Shown here one piece after another: positions 17,598 through 26,080 of a DNA stretch of 64,000 nt; the first letter of the stretch is position 1, and each line of letters opens with the position of its first letter. Origin of the DNA: Clostridium sartagoforme (lineage in GTDB: Bacteria > Bacillota > Clostridia > Clostridiales > Clostridiaceae). Both the position numbers and the translations under genes were made by a program. The notes under the pieces were generated by a model, which did not search any database, was not told the origin of the DNA, and saw only the letters and a list, made by a program, of their open reading frames with translations. The stretch lies in the NCBI RefSeq assembly GCF_004794105.1, contig NZ_SRYR01000003.1:186001-250000 (forward strand), in the 5' to 3' direction.

Positions 17598-19156
17598 AAA
17601 AAGTAATCAGTATAGTTTTCTTTTATATATTCTATAATTTCAAGATTGCCTGTAGGCTTCAAGTTTTCTATTTCATTTATAAAGTCATTAATTAAGATTC
17701 TCTTCTTTGATGGGTTAAAGCCATAGCTATTTAGTATTTTAATATCTTCATCGATTAAGAAGAAGTTTACCTTTATTGCATTTTTAAACTGCTCTTTTAT
17801 TACTGATAGCATTCTATTTGAAAATAATATTATAAAGTCATAGTTTATAGTTTTAATTTTTTCTATATCATAAAGGGTGAATACTCCAACTAGTGTAACA
17901 TCGTAGTAGGATTTTATTAGTTCTTCAAAAAATTGAATTCTTTCATATACTATATTTGTTACTAAAATTATTTTTAAGCTTTTTCTTTTAACTGAAGCTG
18001 TGATATTCAGCCATTTTTTAGCTATCAGTGATAGTGTTGAAACTTGAATATTATTAAGCTCAATATTGTATTTATCTTTAAAAATAATTTGATTATTAGA
18101 AATAACTTTATGAATTTCAGGCAAAGCTATTTCAACGTTGTTTACTGTCTTATCATCAAAGTACACATCTAAGTAGTGTGAAGAAATCTGTTTGTACATA
18201 AAATAATATACTTCTTTTATAAATTGATCCTTCTTTATAATATTTGCCTTAATATCTAATAGTAAATTATCTACAAATATATTAGATAGCTTTAATAATT
18301 TTTCATCAAAGGGGAAGGGCTGTGATGGATTAGTATCTAGTATTGCAACTATATTGCTAAATTCTTGATTCTCAAGATCACTATTAAAGATTCTATGGTT
18401 AGTAACTTTTATTGGAACATTAGTAATAGAGTTCAAGGGGTAAGCGTTTTCTTGGCGGAATACTGAAACTGATAAATATAGAACTAAGAACTTCCGTGAT
18501 AAATAAGATATATTTACCTTAATATTATTTATAAAGTATAAGATCTTTTCATTTATAATGCTATTGTAGGAGGATATTTTTTCAATAAATAAGTTGAAAG
18601 CATAGTTTTCGAAAGGGTTATTTGCTTTTCTTCTTTCTAACTTATAATCAATATTTACATCCATTATTAGTTGTAATTGTTTTATAACAAGCAACCTAAA
18701 GATTCTTTCATCTCCCTCAATTTTTATACCTTTCTTTTTTAAAACAGTTAATTTTAAATTCTTTTCCTCTAATATTGTTTTTAATAGCTTTGTATCATTT
18801 TTCTTAGTAGTAACGGATAATCCCAATTCATTATAAAGGAAAGTTAAATTTACACAATCATTAATTAAAGCACTAATTAAAATAGTATTTATTCTTTCAT
18901 CTGGTGTGGAAGAATACTGGCTAATAGATAGGGACTTAATAAATTCAGTGTATTCAGTATAGTTTAACGAAGTAGTAAGCATCCCATTATCTATTAAAAT
19001 GATTTCTTTATTTCTTGAATGTAAATTAATAGTTTCAATTTCTCTTCGAATAGTAGATTCATTTTTACTAAAATGCATTGAAGCATTTTTTATGCTGACT
19101 TTTTTCTTATCTAATATGTATTTGATTAAAGCTAAAGTTGATTTATTAATACTCAT
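17594..19156 (-). CDS. Mga-like helix-turn-helix transcriptional regulator
   Basis: DNA-binding regulator (520 aa) divergent from the PTS/lyase/deacetylase cluster and therefore its likely regulator. The N-terminal ~85 residues hold an HTH (VSIKNASMHFSKNESTIRRE) as in Mga/BglG-like activators; the rest is long, helical and Lys/Ile-rich with no catalytic motif, as expected for a PRD-related sensory region of the Mga group; clear PRD histidines were not identified. I choose the ATG at 19156, which has GAGG 7 bases upstream; the alternative TTG at 19162 is too close to that site. Gene ends in the shared terminator at 17565. Confidence 0.72.
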   Translation of the reverse strand: MSINKSTLALIKYILDKKKVSIKNASMHFSKNESTIRREIETINLHSRNKEIILIDNGMLTTSLNYTEYTEFIKSLSISQYSSTPDERINTILISALINDCVNLTFLYNELGLSVTTKKNDTKLLKTILEEKNLKLTVLKKKGIKIEGDERIFRLLVIKQLQLIMDVNIDYKLERRKANNPFENYAFNLFIEKISSYNSIINEKILYFINNIKVNISYLSRKFLVLYLSVSVFRQENAYPLNSITNVPIKVTNHRIFNSDLENQEFSNIVAILDTNPSQPFPFDEKLLKLSNIFVDNLLLDIKANIIKKDQFIKEVYYFMYKQISSHYLDVYFDDKTVNNVEIALPEIHKVISNNQIIFKDKYNIELNNIQVSTLSLIAKKWLNITASVKRKSLKIILVTNIVYERIQFFEELIKSYYDVTLVGVFTLYDIEKIKTINYDFIILFSNRMLSVIKEQFKNAIKVNFFLIDEDIKILNSYGFNPSKKRILINDFINEIENLKPTGNLEIIEYIKENYTDYFL

Positions 19157-19274
19157 ATACAAACCTCAAAAATTCATTATATAAATTATAAGTTTAAGGG
19201 GAAGTTATTGCAATAATATTTAATACAATTATATCCTTTAATACCTAATAAATACAGATTATAATTTCATTAAG

Positions 19275-19290
19275 ATGTAATTGATTACAT
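19275..19290 (+). promoter_or_regulatory. Candidate operator in divergent promoter region
   Basis: ATGTAAT-TG-ATTACAT is a perfect 7+7 inverted repeat between the divergent regulator and PTS genes, next to a TATAAT-like box at 19298. It is a plausible binding site for the Mga-like regulator. Confidence 0.45.
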
Positions 19291-19422
19291 AAAATTTATA
19301 ATACATCATAAGTTTTAATATAAAGATAAAAAAAGGATATTTGTGCACAGAAGGTCCTTTAATTATTATTGAAAACTAAAAGGTTTATTTGTTTAAAAAA
19401 TTATTATGGGGGAATTTTTATT

Positions 19423-21006
19423 ATGAAGAAAAAGGATAAGATTTGGCAATCCATTCAGACTTTTGGAAGAAGTTTATTACTGCCTGTTGCTCTTATGGCT
19501 CCAATTGGAATGGTAATGGGGATTTGTAATGCATTTACTCAAAGTTATATGATTGAGCAATTTCCTTGGCTTTCTAATACTGTATTGCAAACTACTTTAA
19601 ATAGCTTAAAGAATATAACTAGTGTTATTTTTAATAATATTCCTTTATTATTTGCCATGGGTGTAGCTTATGGATTAAGTAAGAAGGAAAAAGGTATAGC
19701 TGTATTTTCTTCTGTTGTTGCATATTTAACTTTAAATATAGTTATGAATGTTTATTTAACAGTAACAGGAACTTTAGCTCCAGCAGAAACTATGAGTCAA
19801 TTAGGACAAGGTACTGTCTTAGGAGTTCAAACTTTAAAGATTGAGGCTTTAGGTGGAATTATCGCTGGTATAGTAGCAGCAAAATGCACTGATAGATTTT
19901 ATAAATTGGAATTACCACTTGCCTTTGCCTTTTTTAGTGGAAAGAAATCAGTTCCTATAATTAGCTTTGTTTTAATGATTCCTATTGGTTTGATTTTACC
20001 TTTCTTCTGGGGAATAATAACCAATATATTAATTAGTGGATCAGTAATTCTTATGAATAAGTATGTAGGACCTGGAATTTACATTACTCTTAATAGATTA
20101 TTAATTCCATTTGGATTACACCACGTTTTATCTTCTATAGTGAGATTTACTGAAGCTGGTGGAGTTTATATGATAGAAGGTCAGCAATATGTTGGGATAC
20201 TAAATGCTATGAACGAAATATTATTCAATTTAGGACCAACTCATCCAGCATGGAATGAATATATGCCAACTTTATCTAGTTATATAGCTCCAGCTCAAAT
20301 GTTAACAACTTTATTTAGAATACCAGCAGTTGGACTTGCTATGTATAAAACTGCTTATTTAAAGAATAAGAAAATTGCAAAGGGTGTTATTATCACAGTT
20401 TGTTTAACAGCATTCTTAGGAAATATAACAGAGCCTTTAGAGTTTACATTGCTTTTAGTTAGTCCAATGTTATTTTTCACTTATTCAATTCTTGCTGGAA
20501 TAACAACTATTCCATTAGCCTTTTTAGACGTTAAAATGGGATATATAAGAGGTACAATATTTGACTTTGGAATTTTTGGAATGCTTTATGAAAATACAAA
20601 TTGGATAAACTTAGTTATATTAGGTGTAATTAATTTTGTTATATTCTACTATGCATTTATATTTATGATTAAGAAGTTTAATTTAGCTACTCCTGGTAGA
20701 GAAGATTTTGATTTAGATGAAGGGGCTAGCCTATTATTAAAAGAAAAAAGGTATAGAGAAATTGCTGAAATAGTTATAGATGGTTTAGGAGGAGCAATTA
20801 ATATTCTAACTGTTGAGAACTGTGTAAGCCGTTTACGTATAGATATTGATAAACCTGAATTAATTAATAAAGATAGGGTAAGAGAAAGTGGATGCTTAGG
20901 AATATTCCTACCATCAGAAAAGCATATACATGTAGTTTTCGGACCGCATGTAGAAGCAGTTAAAAATGCTGTAGATGATGCATTGAGGCAAGTAGGACAA
21001 AATTAA
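19423..21006 (+). CDS. PTS IICB transporter, glucose/maltose-type
   Basis: Membrane sugar transporter-kinase of the Glc superfamily (527 aa). The IIC part (~1-420) has ~10 membrane segments with the family signatures GLHHVLSS and GNITEPLEF (substrate-binding Glu region). A short linker leads to the IIB domain (~440-527) with the phosphorylated Cys467 in ENCVSRLR. I start at 19423, behind GGGGGAA; an in-frame ATG at 19369 lacks a ribosome site. No IIA domain is fused, so it must borrow one. The overall type is like MalX or GlcNAc/glucose permeases; the amino-sugar genes downstream suggest an N-acylated or N-substituted hexose as substrate (inference). Confidence 0.87.
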   Translation: MKKKDKIWQSIQTFGRSLLLPVALMAPIGMVMGICNAFTQSYMIEQFPWLSNTVLQTTLNSLKNITSVIFNNIPLLFAMGVAYGLSKKEKGIAVFSSVVAYLTLNIVMNVYLTVTGTLAPAETMSQLGQGTVLGVQTLKIEALGGIIAGIVAAKCTDRFYKLELPLAFAFFSGKKSVPIISFVLMIPIGLILPFFWGIITNILISGSVILMNKYVGPGIYITLNRLLIPFGLHHVLSSIVRFTEAGGVYMIEGQQYVGILNAMNEILFNLGPTHPAWNEYMPTLSSYIAPAQMLTTLFRIPAVGLAMYKTAYLKNKKIAKGVIITVCLTAFLGNITEPLEFTLLLVSPMLFFTYSILAGITTIPLAFLDVKMGYIRGTIFDFGIFGMLYENTNWINLVILGVINFVIFYYAFIFMIKKFNLATPGREDFDLDEGASLLLKEKRYREIAEIVIDGLGGAINILTVENCVSRLRIDIDKPELINKDRVRESGCLGIFLPSEKHIHVVFGPHVEAVKNAVDDALRQVGQN

Positions 21007-21024
21007 AAAGAATTGAGGTAGACT

Positions 21025-22386
21025 ATGAGAGCATTATATGATTCTAAAAGTAAATCTATTGATGATAGAGGGGTTAAAGACCTTTTAACTGAAAAATATA
21101 AAATTAGCACTTGGTTAATGCTTGAGAAGGAACTAGCTTTAAGCCAAGGAGATCTAGGGCTTATACCTAAGGAGGCAGCAGAAAATATAGCTTTAAACTG
21201 TGATATTGAAAAAATAGATATAGAAGAGGTTTATAGAATAAAAGAAAAAATAGGACATGGATTTATGCCTTTATTAAAAGTATTAGTTAAGAACTGTAAT
21301 GAAGTAGGTGGGAAGTATGTCCATTATGGATGTACTACTCAAAATATACAACAAACAGGACAACTATATATAGTAAAAGAAGTAACAAAAGTTTTTAAAT
21401 CTTTTTTAGCTGATATTCTAAAGAATTTATCTAGAATAGCCATGGAAAATAAGGACACTGTAATGCCAGGTAGAACTCATGGAAGACATGCAACTCCAAT
21501 AACTTATGGATATAAGGTATCAGTATGGATTAGTGAACTTATTAATAATATAGAGAGATTAGAAGAAAGTGAAAAGAGAATCTATCAAGTTATGATGGGG
21601 GGAGCGGTTGGCTGTTATAGTGCAGTTGGTGAAATAGGTCCAAGTATCCAAAAGCTAGTAGCTAATAGAATTGGAATGGGATATATGAATGTTCCAAGTA
21701 GAAATATCTGTACCCATAAGCTTGAATATATTATGAATATGCAATTAATTTGTAATGTCCTTCATAAAATGGCAGAGGAAATTTATTATACAGGAGTTGA
21801 AGAATTTGGAGAAGTATATGAAGCCTTTAAGGCAGGAACTGTTGGAAGTAGTACTATGCCACATAAGATAAATCCTAAAAATGCAAAGGGTATAATAGCT
21901 AATAGTCAAAAACTTTATACTTTAGCACAAGTAGGATTAAACTCTAGTGCAAGGATGTTTGAAGGTGACAGCAGTCAATATATGCTATTTGATTCAATTT
22001 TAGATGAAACTATGGAATTAGTTCTTGAAGTTTTAATGAGGGCAGAAGAGTTAACTAAAGGTCTAGTAGTTAAGAAAGATAGATTATATAATAACGTAAT
22101 TTTAAATGGTGGTTTAGATAATGCGGAATATATAATGATGAAAATGGCAGAAAAAATAGGACGAGATGCTGGCCATGAGCTTATGTATGAATGTTCTATG
22201 GAAACTGAGATTAATGGGAAGAGCTTCTTTGATGTTCTTTGTGAAAATGAGAAGGTTAAAAAAATATTTACTATAGATGAAATAAAGGAGTTAATAGATC
22301 CAAGAAATTATGTTGGAATAGGAAGTACATTAGCAGAAGATATGGCTAATTTAGCTATTAAGAAAGCTGATGAAATGATGAAATAA
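21025..22386 (+). CDS. Fumarase/adenylosuccinate lyase superfamily enzyme in a sugar operon
   Basis: A 453-aa lyase of the aspartase/fumarase superfamily, closest by eye to adenylosuccinate lyase and carboxymuconate cycloisomerase relatives. Visible are His152 in PGRTHGRHATP, the signature loop GSSTMPHKINP (274-284, catalytic Ser275/276) and the region-1 motif GCTTQNIQQTG, where the family's usual Asp after T-S/T-x is Asn. These enzymes eliminate fumarate from succinylated amines. It is 18 bases behind a PTS gene rather than among purine genes, which suggests a different substrate, perhaps a succinyl- or aspartyl-amino sugar (speculative). A true PurB displaced from the purine operon is the alternative. 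A terminator follows. Confidence 0.75.
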   Translation: MRALYDSKSKSIDDRGVKDLLTEKYKISTWLMLEKELALSQGDLGLIPKEAAENIALNCDIEKIDIEEVYRIKEKIGHGFMPLLKVLVKNCNEVGGKYVHYGCTTQNIQQTGQLYIVKEVTKVFKSFLADILKNLSRIAMENKDTVMPGRTHGRHATPITYGYKVSVWISELINNIERLEESEKRIYQVMMGGAVGCYSAVGEIGPSIQKLVANRIGMGYMNVPSRNICTHKLEYIMNMQLICNVLHKMAEEIYYTGVEEFGEVYEAFKAGTVGSSTMPHKINPKNAKGIIANSQKLYTLAQVGLNSSARMFEGDSSQYMLFDSILDETMELVLEVLMRAEELTKGLVVKKDRLYNNVILNGGLDNAEYIMMKMAEKIGRDAGHELMYECSMETEINGKSFFDVLCENEKVKKIFTIDEIKELIDPRNYVGIGSTLAEDMANLAIKKADEMMK

Positions 22387-22392
22387 TATTAT

Positions 22393-22435
22393 GGTGTGGT
22401 AAGACTAGATGTAAATTAGTTTTACTACACCTTTT
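22393..22435 (+). terminator. Terminator after lyase gene
   Basis: Stem GGTGTGGTAA (22393-22402) with 22422-22431 (one G-U), then TTTT. It may only partly separate the lyase from the HAD and deacetylase genes. Confidence 0.65.
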
Positions 22436-22572
22436 AATAATAATTCTTGAGATCCTGTAAAATTGGTAGGATAAGAAACAGGAATTGATTTTACTAACAA
22501 TTTTTGCAGAGTATTAGTGTAAGGAGATAGAAATTATTTTTATTAGACTAAATCTAATTTCTTAATTAATAT

Positions 22573-23334
22573 ATGAAGTTATTTGTAACAGATTTTGATA
22601 GAACTCTTTTCGTAGGTAGGAAAATATCATCAGAGGATATAAATAGTATCAAAGATTGGCAAAGCAAAGGAAATTTATTTGTTGTTGCCACAGGAAGAGA
22701 TATTAATTCTATTAATGAAAAGATAGGTATATATAATTTAAATCCAGATTATTTAATATGTAATAATGGTGCAGCTCTTTTTGATAAGGATAAGAATGAA
22801 ATTTTATCTAATTTTATAGATAGAAGTATTATTTTTAATGTTATTGATTATATTTATAACAACTACGAAGATGGTCTAAGTTTATCAGAAGTTAATGGCA
22901 AGATTTCTATTGAACCTAAGAATGGAATAAGCCACGAGAGTGATTGTAAAAAGTTTATAAATTATAAGGATTTACATTCAATAGGAGAAGTTTATCAAAT
23001 TCATAAAAGGTTTCAAGGTGAAGATTACACAAAAGTTTTAGAAGAAGATTTAAATTCTAAATTTTTTAATCACATAATTGCTTATGCAAACAGCCATAAT
23101 GTGGATATAGTTGCAAAAGATGTGAATAAGTCTAGAGCTATTAAATATTTAGAAGATAATTTAATTAATATAGATAAGATAATTACTATTGGTGATTCCT
23201 ATAATGATATTCAAATGATATTAGACTATGATGGCTTTATAGTTTCTAGTGCAAAAGAGAATTTAAAGAAGAAGGTTAGAAATGTATGCACTAGTGTAAG
23301 TGAGTGTTTAAATATATTTTCTAATGTAAAGTAG
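22573..23334 (+). CDS. HAD-superfamily (Cof-type) sugar phosphatase
   Basis: Cytosolic phosphatase, 253 aa, of HAD class IIB, which typically dephosphorylates sugar phosphates and other small metabolites. Motif I is DFDRT (Asp7 nucleophile, Asp9 acid), motif II is in VVATGR (Thr/Gly/Arg), and motif III/IV is KSRAIKYL plus GDSYNDIQM. The cap lies between residues ~85 and 190. The ATG is forced by a TAA two codons upstream and lacks a clear ribosome site, so translation may be weak; the AGGAGA at ~22521 cannot serve it. Ten bases separate it from the deacetylase gene. It may clear a phosphorylated intermediate of this pathway. Confidence 0.8.
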   Translation: MKLFVTDFDRTLFVGRKISSEDINSIKDWQSKGNLFVVATGRDINSINEKIGIYNLNPDYLICNNGAALFDKDKNEILSNFIDRSIIFNVIDYIYNNYEDGLSLSEVNGKISIEPKNGISHESDCKKFINYKDLHSIGEVYQIHKRFQGEDYTKVLEEDLNSKFFNHIIAYANSHNVDIVAKDVNKSRAIKYLEDNLINIDKIITIGDSYNDIQMILDYDGFIVSSAKENLKKKVRNVCTSVSECLNIFSNVK

Positions 23335-23344
23335 GAGGAATGGT

Positions 23345-24586
23345 ATGATAATTTATTCTAAAAATATATATTTGGAAAATAAAAAGATAAGTGGATTTCT
23401 TAAAATAGAAGATAAAAAAATTATTGATATAGTAGAAACTACAGATGAATTTACTAAGGACTCTTTAAATAACTATGTCTTAAATGATTTAAAATGGGAT
23501 AAAGATAATGAAATTCTTGATTATTCAGATTTTACTATAATCCCAGGATTTATAGATAACCATATTCATGGCTGGGGAACAGGTTCCTTTTGGTTTGAAA
23601 AGTCAAAGAAATCTATAACAGAAATGCAAAAGAACCTACCCAGTGAAGGGGTTACATCTTTCCTTGCAACAACTGGGGCAGATACTATTGAAGAAATATT
23701 AACTCAAATAGATGAGGCAAGCCTTATATATGAAGCTGAGCAAAATGGAGCTGAGATGGTAGGACTTCATTTAGAAGGGCCATTTGTAAGTAAAGAATAT
23801 AAAGGAATGCAAAAAGAAGAAAATTGCATATTACCTAATATTGAATTTATGAAGTCTTTTTATAATAGACAAACATCCAAAGGATTAATAAAATTAATGA
23901 CTATGGCTCCAGAATTAGATGGAGCAAAAGAAGTAGCTGAGTTTTGCAAAGATAAAGGAATACAGCTTTCTATTGGTCATACTGGATCAACCTTTGATAA
24001 GATTAAAGAAATGAAAGACTATGGTTTTGGTGGCTTTACTCATACTTTTAGCGGAATGAGGGGAATGCATCATAGGGAACTTGGAGTTGTTGGAGCAGCT
24101 TTATATTTTGATGATATGTATTGTGAGTTTGCAAAACAGACAGGCTTAACGGTAAAGCATGAAGCCTTTGATATAGCTTTAAGAGTAAAAACAAGTGATA
24201 AAATAATCTTATCAACAGACTGCTGTGGACTTGCTATGACAGATAAGCCTTGGCATCATTATGTAAGAAAGATAACTCTTATTCCACAAGAAAATGGAGT
24301 AATGATAAAACATGATGATGGCAGGGAAGAAATATTAGATAATAGTAAATATGAGAATGTAAGAGACTTAGAAATGAGTTATATAGATTCAGTAAAGAAT
24401 GTTATAAAGCATTCAAAGGTAGATATTTTCGATATTATGAAAATGGCAAGTATAAATCCAGCAAAGTATATTAATATCTATGATAAAAAAGGAAGTATAG
24501 ATATAAATAAGGATGCGGATTTATTAGTTATTGATAAAGAGTTTAATTTAATTGAGACTGTAGTTAGAGGAAGTATATATAATTAA
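23345..24586 (+). CDS. nagA: N-acetylglucosamine-6-phosphate deacetylase-like amidohydrolase
   Basis: Metal-dependent amidohydrolase (413 aa) that removes acetyl from GlcNAc-6-phosphate, or a related substrate, in the cytosol. Seen are the metal motif IDNHIHGWG (His73, His75), HLEGPF (Glu144), GHTGS, THTFSGMRGMHHRELGVVG and the catalytic Asp292 in STDCCG. This last motif and THTFSGM (usually THLFNAM) differ from textbook NagA, and the protein is slightly longer, so it may be a NagA paralogue of altered specificity. It sits in an operon with a PTS IICB, a lyase and a HAD phosphatase, but no glucosamine-6-phosphate deaminase is present in the window. Confidence 0.82.
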   Translation: MIIYSKNIYLENKKISGFLKIEDKKIIDIVETTDEFTKDSLNNYVLNDLKWDKDNEILDYSDFTIIPGFIDNHIHGWGTGSFWFEKSKKSITEMQKNLPSEGVTSFLATTGADTIEEILTQIDEASLIYEAEQNGAEMVGLHLEGPFVSKEYKGMQKEENCILPNIEFMKSFYNRQTSKGLIKLMTMAPELDGAKEVAEFCKDKGIQLSIGHTGSTFDKIKEMKDYGFGGFTHTFSGMRGMHHRELGVVGAALYFDDMYCEFAKQTGLTVKHEAFDIALRVKTSDKIILSTDCCGLAMTDKPWHHYVRKITLIPQENGVMIKHDDGREEILDNSKYENVRDLEMSYIDSVKNVIKHSKVDIFDIMKMASINPAKYINIYDKKGSIDINKDADLLVIDKEFNLIETVVRGSIYN

Positions 24587-24590
24587 TTAA

Positions 24591-24630
24591 TACCCCAGAG
24601 AATTGTTTTGTTTTTTTCTGGGGTAATTAT
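24591..24630 (+). terminator. Terminator after deacetylase gene
   Basis: TACCCCAGA (24591-24599) pairs with TCTGGGGTA (24617-24625) and is followed by ATTATTTT. Confidence 0.8.
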
Positions 24631-24769
24631 TTTATAAGTATAATCAGGAAAGCTAAAATCATGTATTAGCTTATTATTTCAATAGTATGTACATTGTAAT
24701 AACTTGGACTTTAGGAGTTGAAAAAGATATAAAAAGAATAAATAATACAATTATCACTATATTATTACA

Positions 24770-24798
24770 TTGACAATGAATAAGTTTTCATTTATAAT
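24770..24798 (+). promoter_or_regulatory. Consensus promoter of the bgl operon
   Basis: TTGACA (24770-24775), 17-bp spacer and TATAAT (24793-24798): perfect sigma-A boxes. The start point would be near 24805, giving a 5' leader of ~157 nt with the RAT/terminator below. The gap 24587-24961 otherwise holds only the upstream terminator. Confidence 0.85.
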
Positions 24799-24852
24799 TT
24801 AATTAAATTAAGTTTGTTATGATAAAAAATAATTTTTAAAAGAATTTAATAT

Positions 24853-24889
24853 GGATCGTTACTGACGTATTTATTGATCAGGCGTGACC
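24853..24889 (+). promoter_or_regulatory. RAT (ribonucleic antiterminator) site 1, BglG/LicT-type
   Basis: GGATCGTTACTG (24853-24864) and CAGGCGTGACC (24879-24889) match the BglG/LicT antiterminator RNA consensus. The apical loop is long (14 nt against 5 in the second site). Its 3' end overlaps the terminator stem, so binding of the antiterminator would prevent the stem from forming. Confidence 0.85.
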
Positions 24890-24945
24890 GAAAATAATGG
24901 TATGGTATTATAATATACATATCACTATTTTGGGTCATTTTTTAT
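24885..24945 (+). terminator. Attenuator terminator controlled by RAT site 1
   Basis: A 20-position stem, 24885-24904 with 24918-24937 (17 Watson-Crick pairs, one G-U, two mismatches), followed by a T-run. The left arm starts within the RAT. Confidence 0.85.
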
Positions 24946-24961
24946 TATTTCGGAGGTATAT

Positions 24962-25804
24962 ATGCGTGTTAAGAAAGTATTTAATAATAATGTTGTACTT
25001 GTTGTAAATGATCTTAAAGAAGAATTAATTGTTATGGGTAAAGGAGTTGGCTATCAAAAGTTTCCTAGGGATTTAATAGATACTAATAAAATAGAAAAAA
25101 GATTTATATTTAATAATGAAGAGTCATTAAATGAACTTAATACACTATTATCTAGAATACCTTTGAAAGATGTAGAGCTTGCAAGTGAAATTATTAAAAT
25201 GGGAGAAGACTCTTTAGGATATAAAGTAAGTGACACTATTTTAATTACTTTATCAGATCATATAAGTTATATGCTTAAAAGAATAGATGATGGTTTAGTA
25301 TTTAAAAATCCACTTCAATGGGAAATAAAGCAGATATATCCTGAAGAATATAAATTTTCTAAAAGAGCTGTTGAATATTTAAGAGAAAAGACAAATAAGA
25401 ATATTCCAGATTCAGAGGCAGCATTTATTACACTTCATTTTGCAAATGCTCATCTTGAGATAGATAATATGGAAGAAACAGTATTATTAACCAAAATTAT
25501 AGATAGTGTATTAGATATTGTTAAATACAATTATGGAATAGATATGAATGAATATTCCTTTGATTATACAAGGTTTATCTCACATTTACGTTGTTTTATT
25601 CAAAGACAATTAAAAAATGAAAGTGTAAATGTTGATACATCATTATTAGAAATAGTAAAGCTTAAGTATCCTGAGGATTACAAATGTGCTAAGAAAATTA
25701 AAGTGTTCCTTGAAGTAACTTATAAATGGAACGTAAGTGAAAATGAACTACTTTACTTAACATTACATTTAAATAGATTATCAAGTATTAATAATAAAAA
25801 ATAA
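24962..25804 (+). CDS. licT: BglG/LicT-family transcriptional antiterminator
   Basis: RNA-binding antiterminator (280 aa) for the beta-glucoside operon, autoregulated by the RAT in its own leader. It has an N-terminal CAT RNA-binding domain (~1-55, with NNNVVLV and GKGVGYQK), PRD1 (~65-170) and PRD2 (~175-278). The regulatory histidines are seen in SDHISYM, TLHFANAH, FISHLRCF and TLHLNRL. With sugar present, PRD1 is dephosphorylated by the PTS and PRD2 phosphorylated by HPr, letting the dimer bind RAT. The start follows CGGAGG. The downstream BglF-type permease is its expected partner. Confidence 0.9.
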   Translation: MRVKKVFNNNVVLVVNDLKEELIVMGKGVGYQKFPRDLIDTNKIEKRFIFNNEESLNELNTLLSRIPLKDVELASEIIKMGEDSLGYKVSDTILITLSDHISYMLKRIDDGLVFKNPLQWEIKQIYPEEYKFSKRAVEYLREKTNKNIPDSEAAFITLHFANAHLEIDNMEETVLLTKIIDSVLDIVKYNYGIDMNEYSFDYTRFISHLRCFIQRQLKNESVNVDTSLLEIVKLKYPEDYKCAKKIKVFLEVTYKWNVSENELLYLTLHLNRLSSINNKK

Positions 25805-25823
25805 ATAAATAAATAAATAAATA
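25801..25823 (+). repeat. AAAT tetranucleotide tandem repeat
   Basis: About five to six perfect copies of ATAA/AAAT cover the stop codon of the antiterminator gene and run up to the second RAT. Confidence 0.85.
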
Positions 25824-25828
25824 TTGTA

Positions 25829-25856
25829 GGATCGTTACTGTTTGGCAGGCGTGACC
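25829..25856 (+). promoter_or_regulatory. RAT site 2, before the beta-glucoside permease
   Basis: GGATCGTTACTG, a 5-nt loop, then CAGGCGTGACC. Both arms are identical to RAT site 1. It lies 512 bases upstream of the permease start, in a leader (25805-26368) with no other gene. Confidence 0.85.
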
Positions 25857-26052
25857 TAAGTTTAAAAGATTAGTCATTTAATTATAGAAATATAAGGCTA
25901 TGGATCTATATAAAATTATAATTCCATAGGTAATTATATTTGTATGCAGAAAGTATGTTTTCATGTAGAGATTATATTTGCATGCAGATACTATATTTGC
26001 GTACATAGTTTATACTCGGACTATCTTAATAAGCTTAGGTCTTTTTGTTTTT
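25853..26052 (+). terminator. Long-span attenuator terminator controlled by RAT site 2
   Basis: GACCTAAGTTT (25853-25863), which overlaps the RAT, can pair fully (one G-U) with AAGCTTAGGTC (26031-26041), followed by TTTTTGTTTTT. The 167-nt loop holds three short repeats. The pairing distance is unusual for a LicT-type attenuator; a shorter hairpin with the T-run might instead form locally. Confidence 0.55.
25933..26008 (+). repeat. Three imperfect short direct repeats in bgl leader
   Basis: ATTATATTTGTATGCAGA (25933), ATTATATTTGCATGCAGA (25971) and CTATATTTGCGTACATAG (25991) are variants of one sequence, spaced 38 and 20 bases apart, inside the loop of the attenuator. Confidence 0.6.
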
Positions 26053-26080
26053 AATTTTTTGCTTTTAATAAAGTATGAAA

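Noticed and set aside
19319..19368. Terminator-like AAAGGA...TCCTTT hairpin before the PTS IICB gene
   Set aside because: Only a 6-bp stem and no T-run, so it cannot be supported.
19369..19422. Upstream ATG of the PTS IICB gene
   Set aside because: No ribosome site, and the extra 18 residues are basic and unlike IIC starts; ATG 19423 has GGGGGAA in front.
22518..22560. AGGAGATAG as ribosome site of the HAD phosphatase
   Set aside because: A stop codon (TAA at 22567) lies in frame between it and the gene, so only the ATG at 22573 is possible.
25801..26008. CRISPR-like or tRNA-like features in the bgl leader
   Set aside because: Short repeats vary in spacing and sequence; no cloverleaf or array structure forms.
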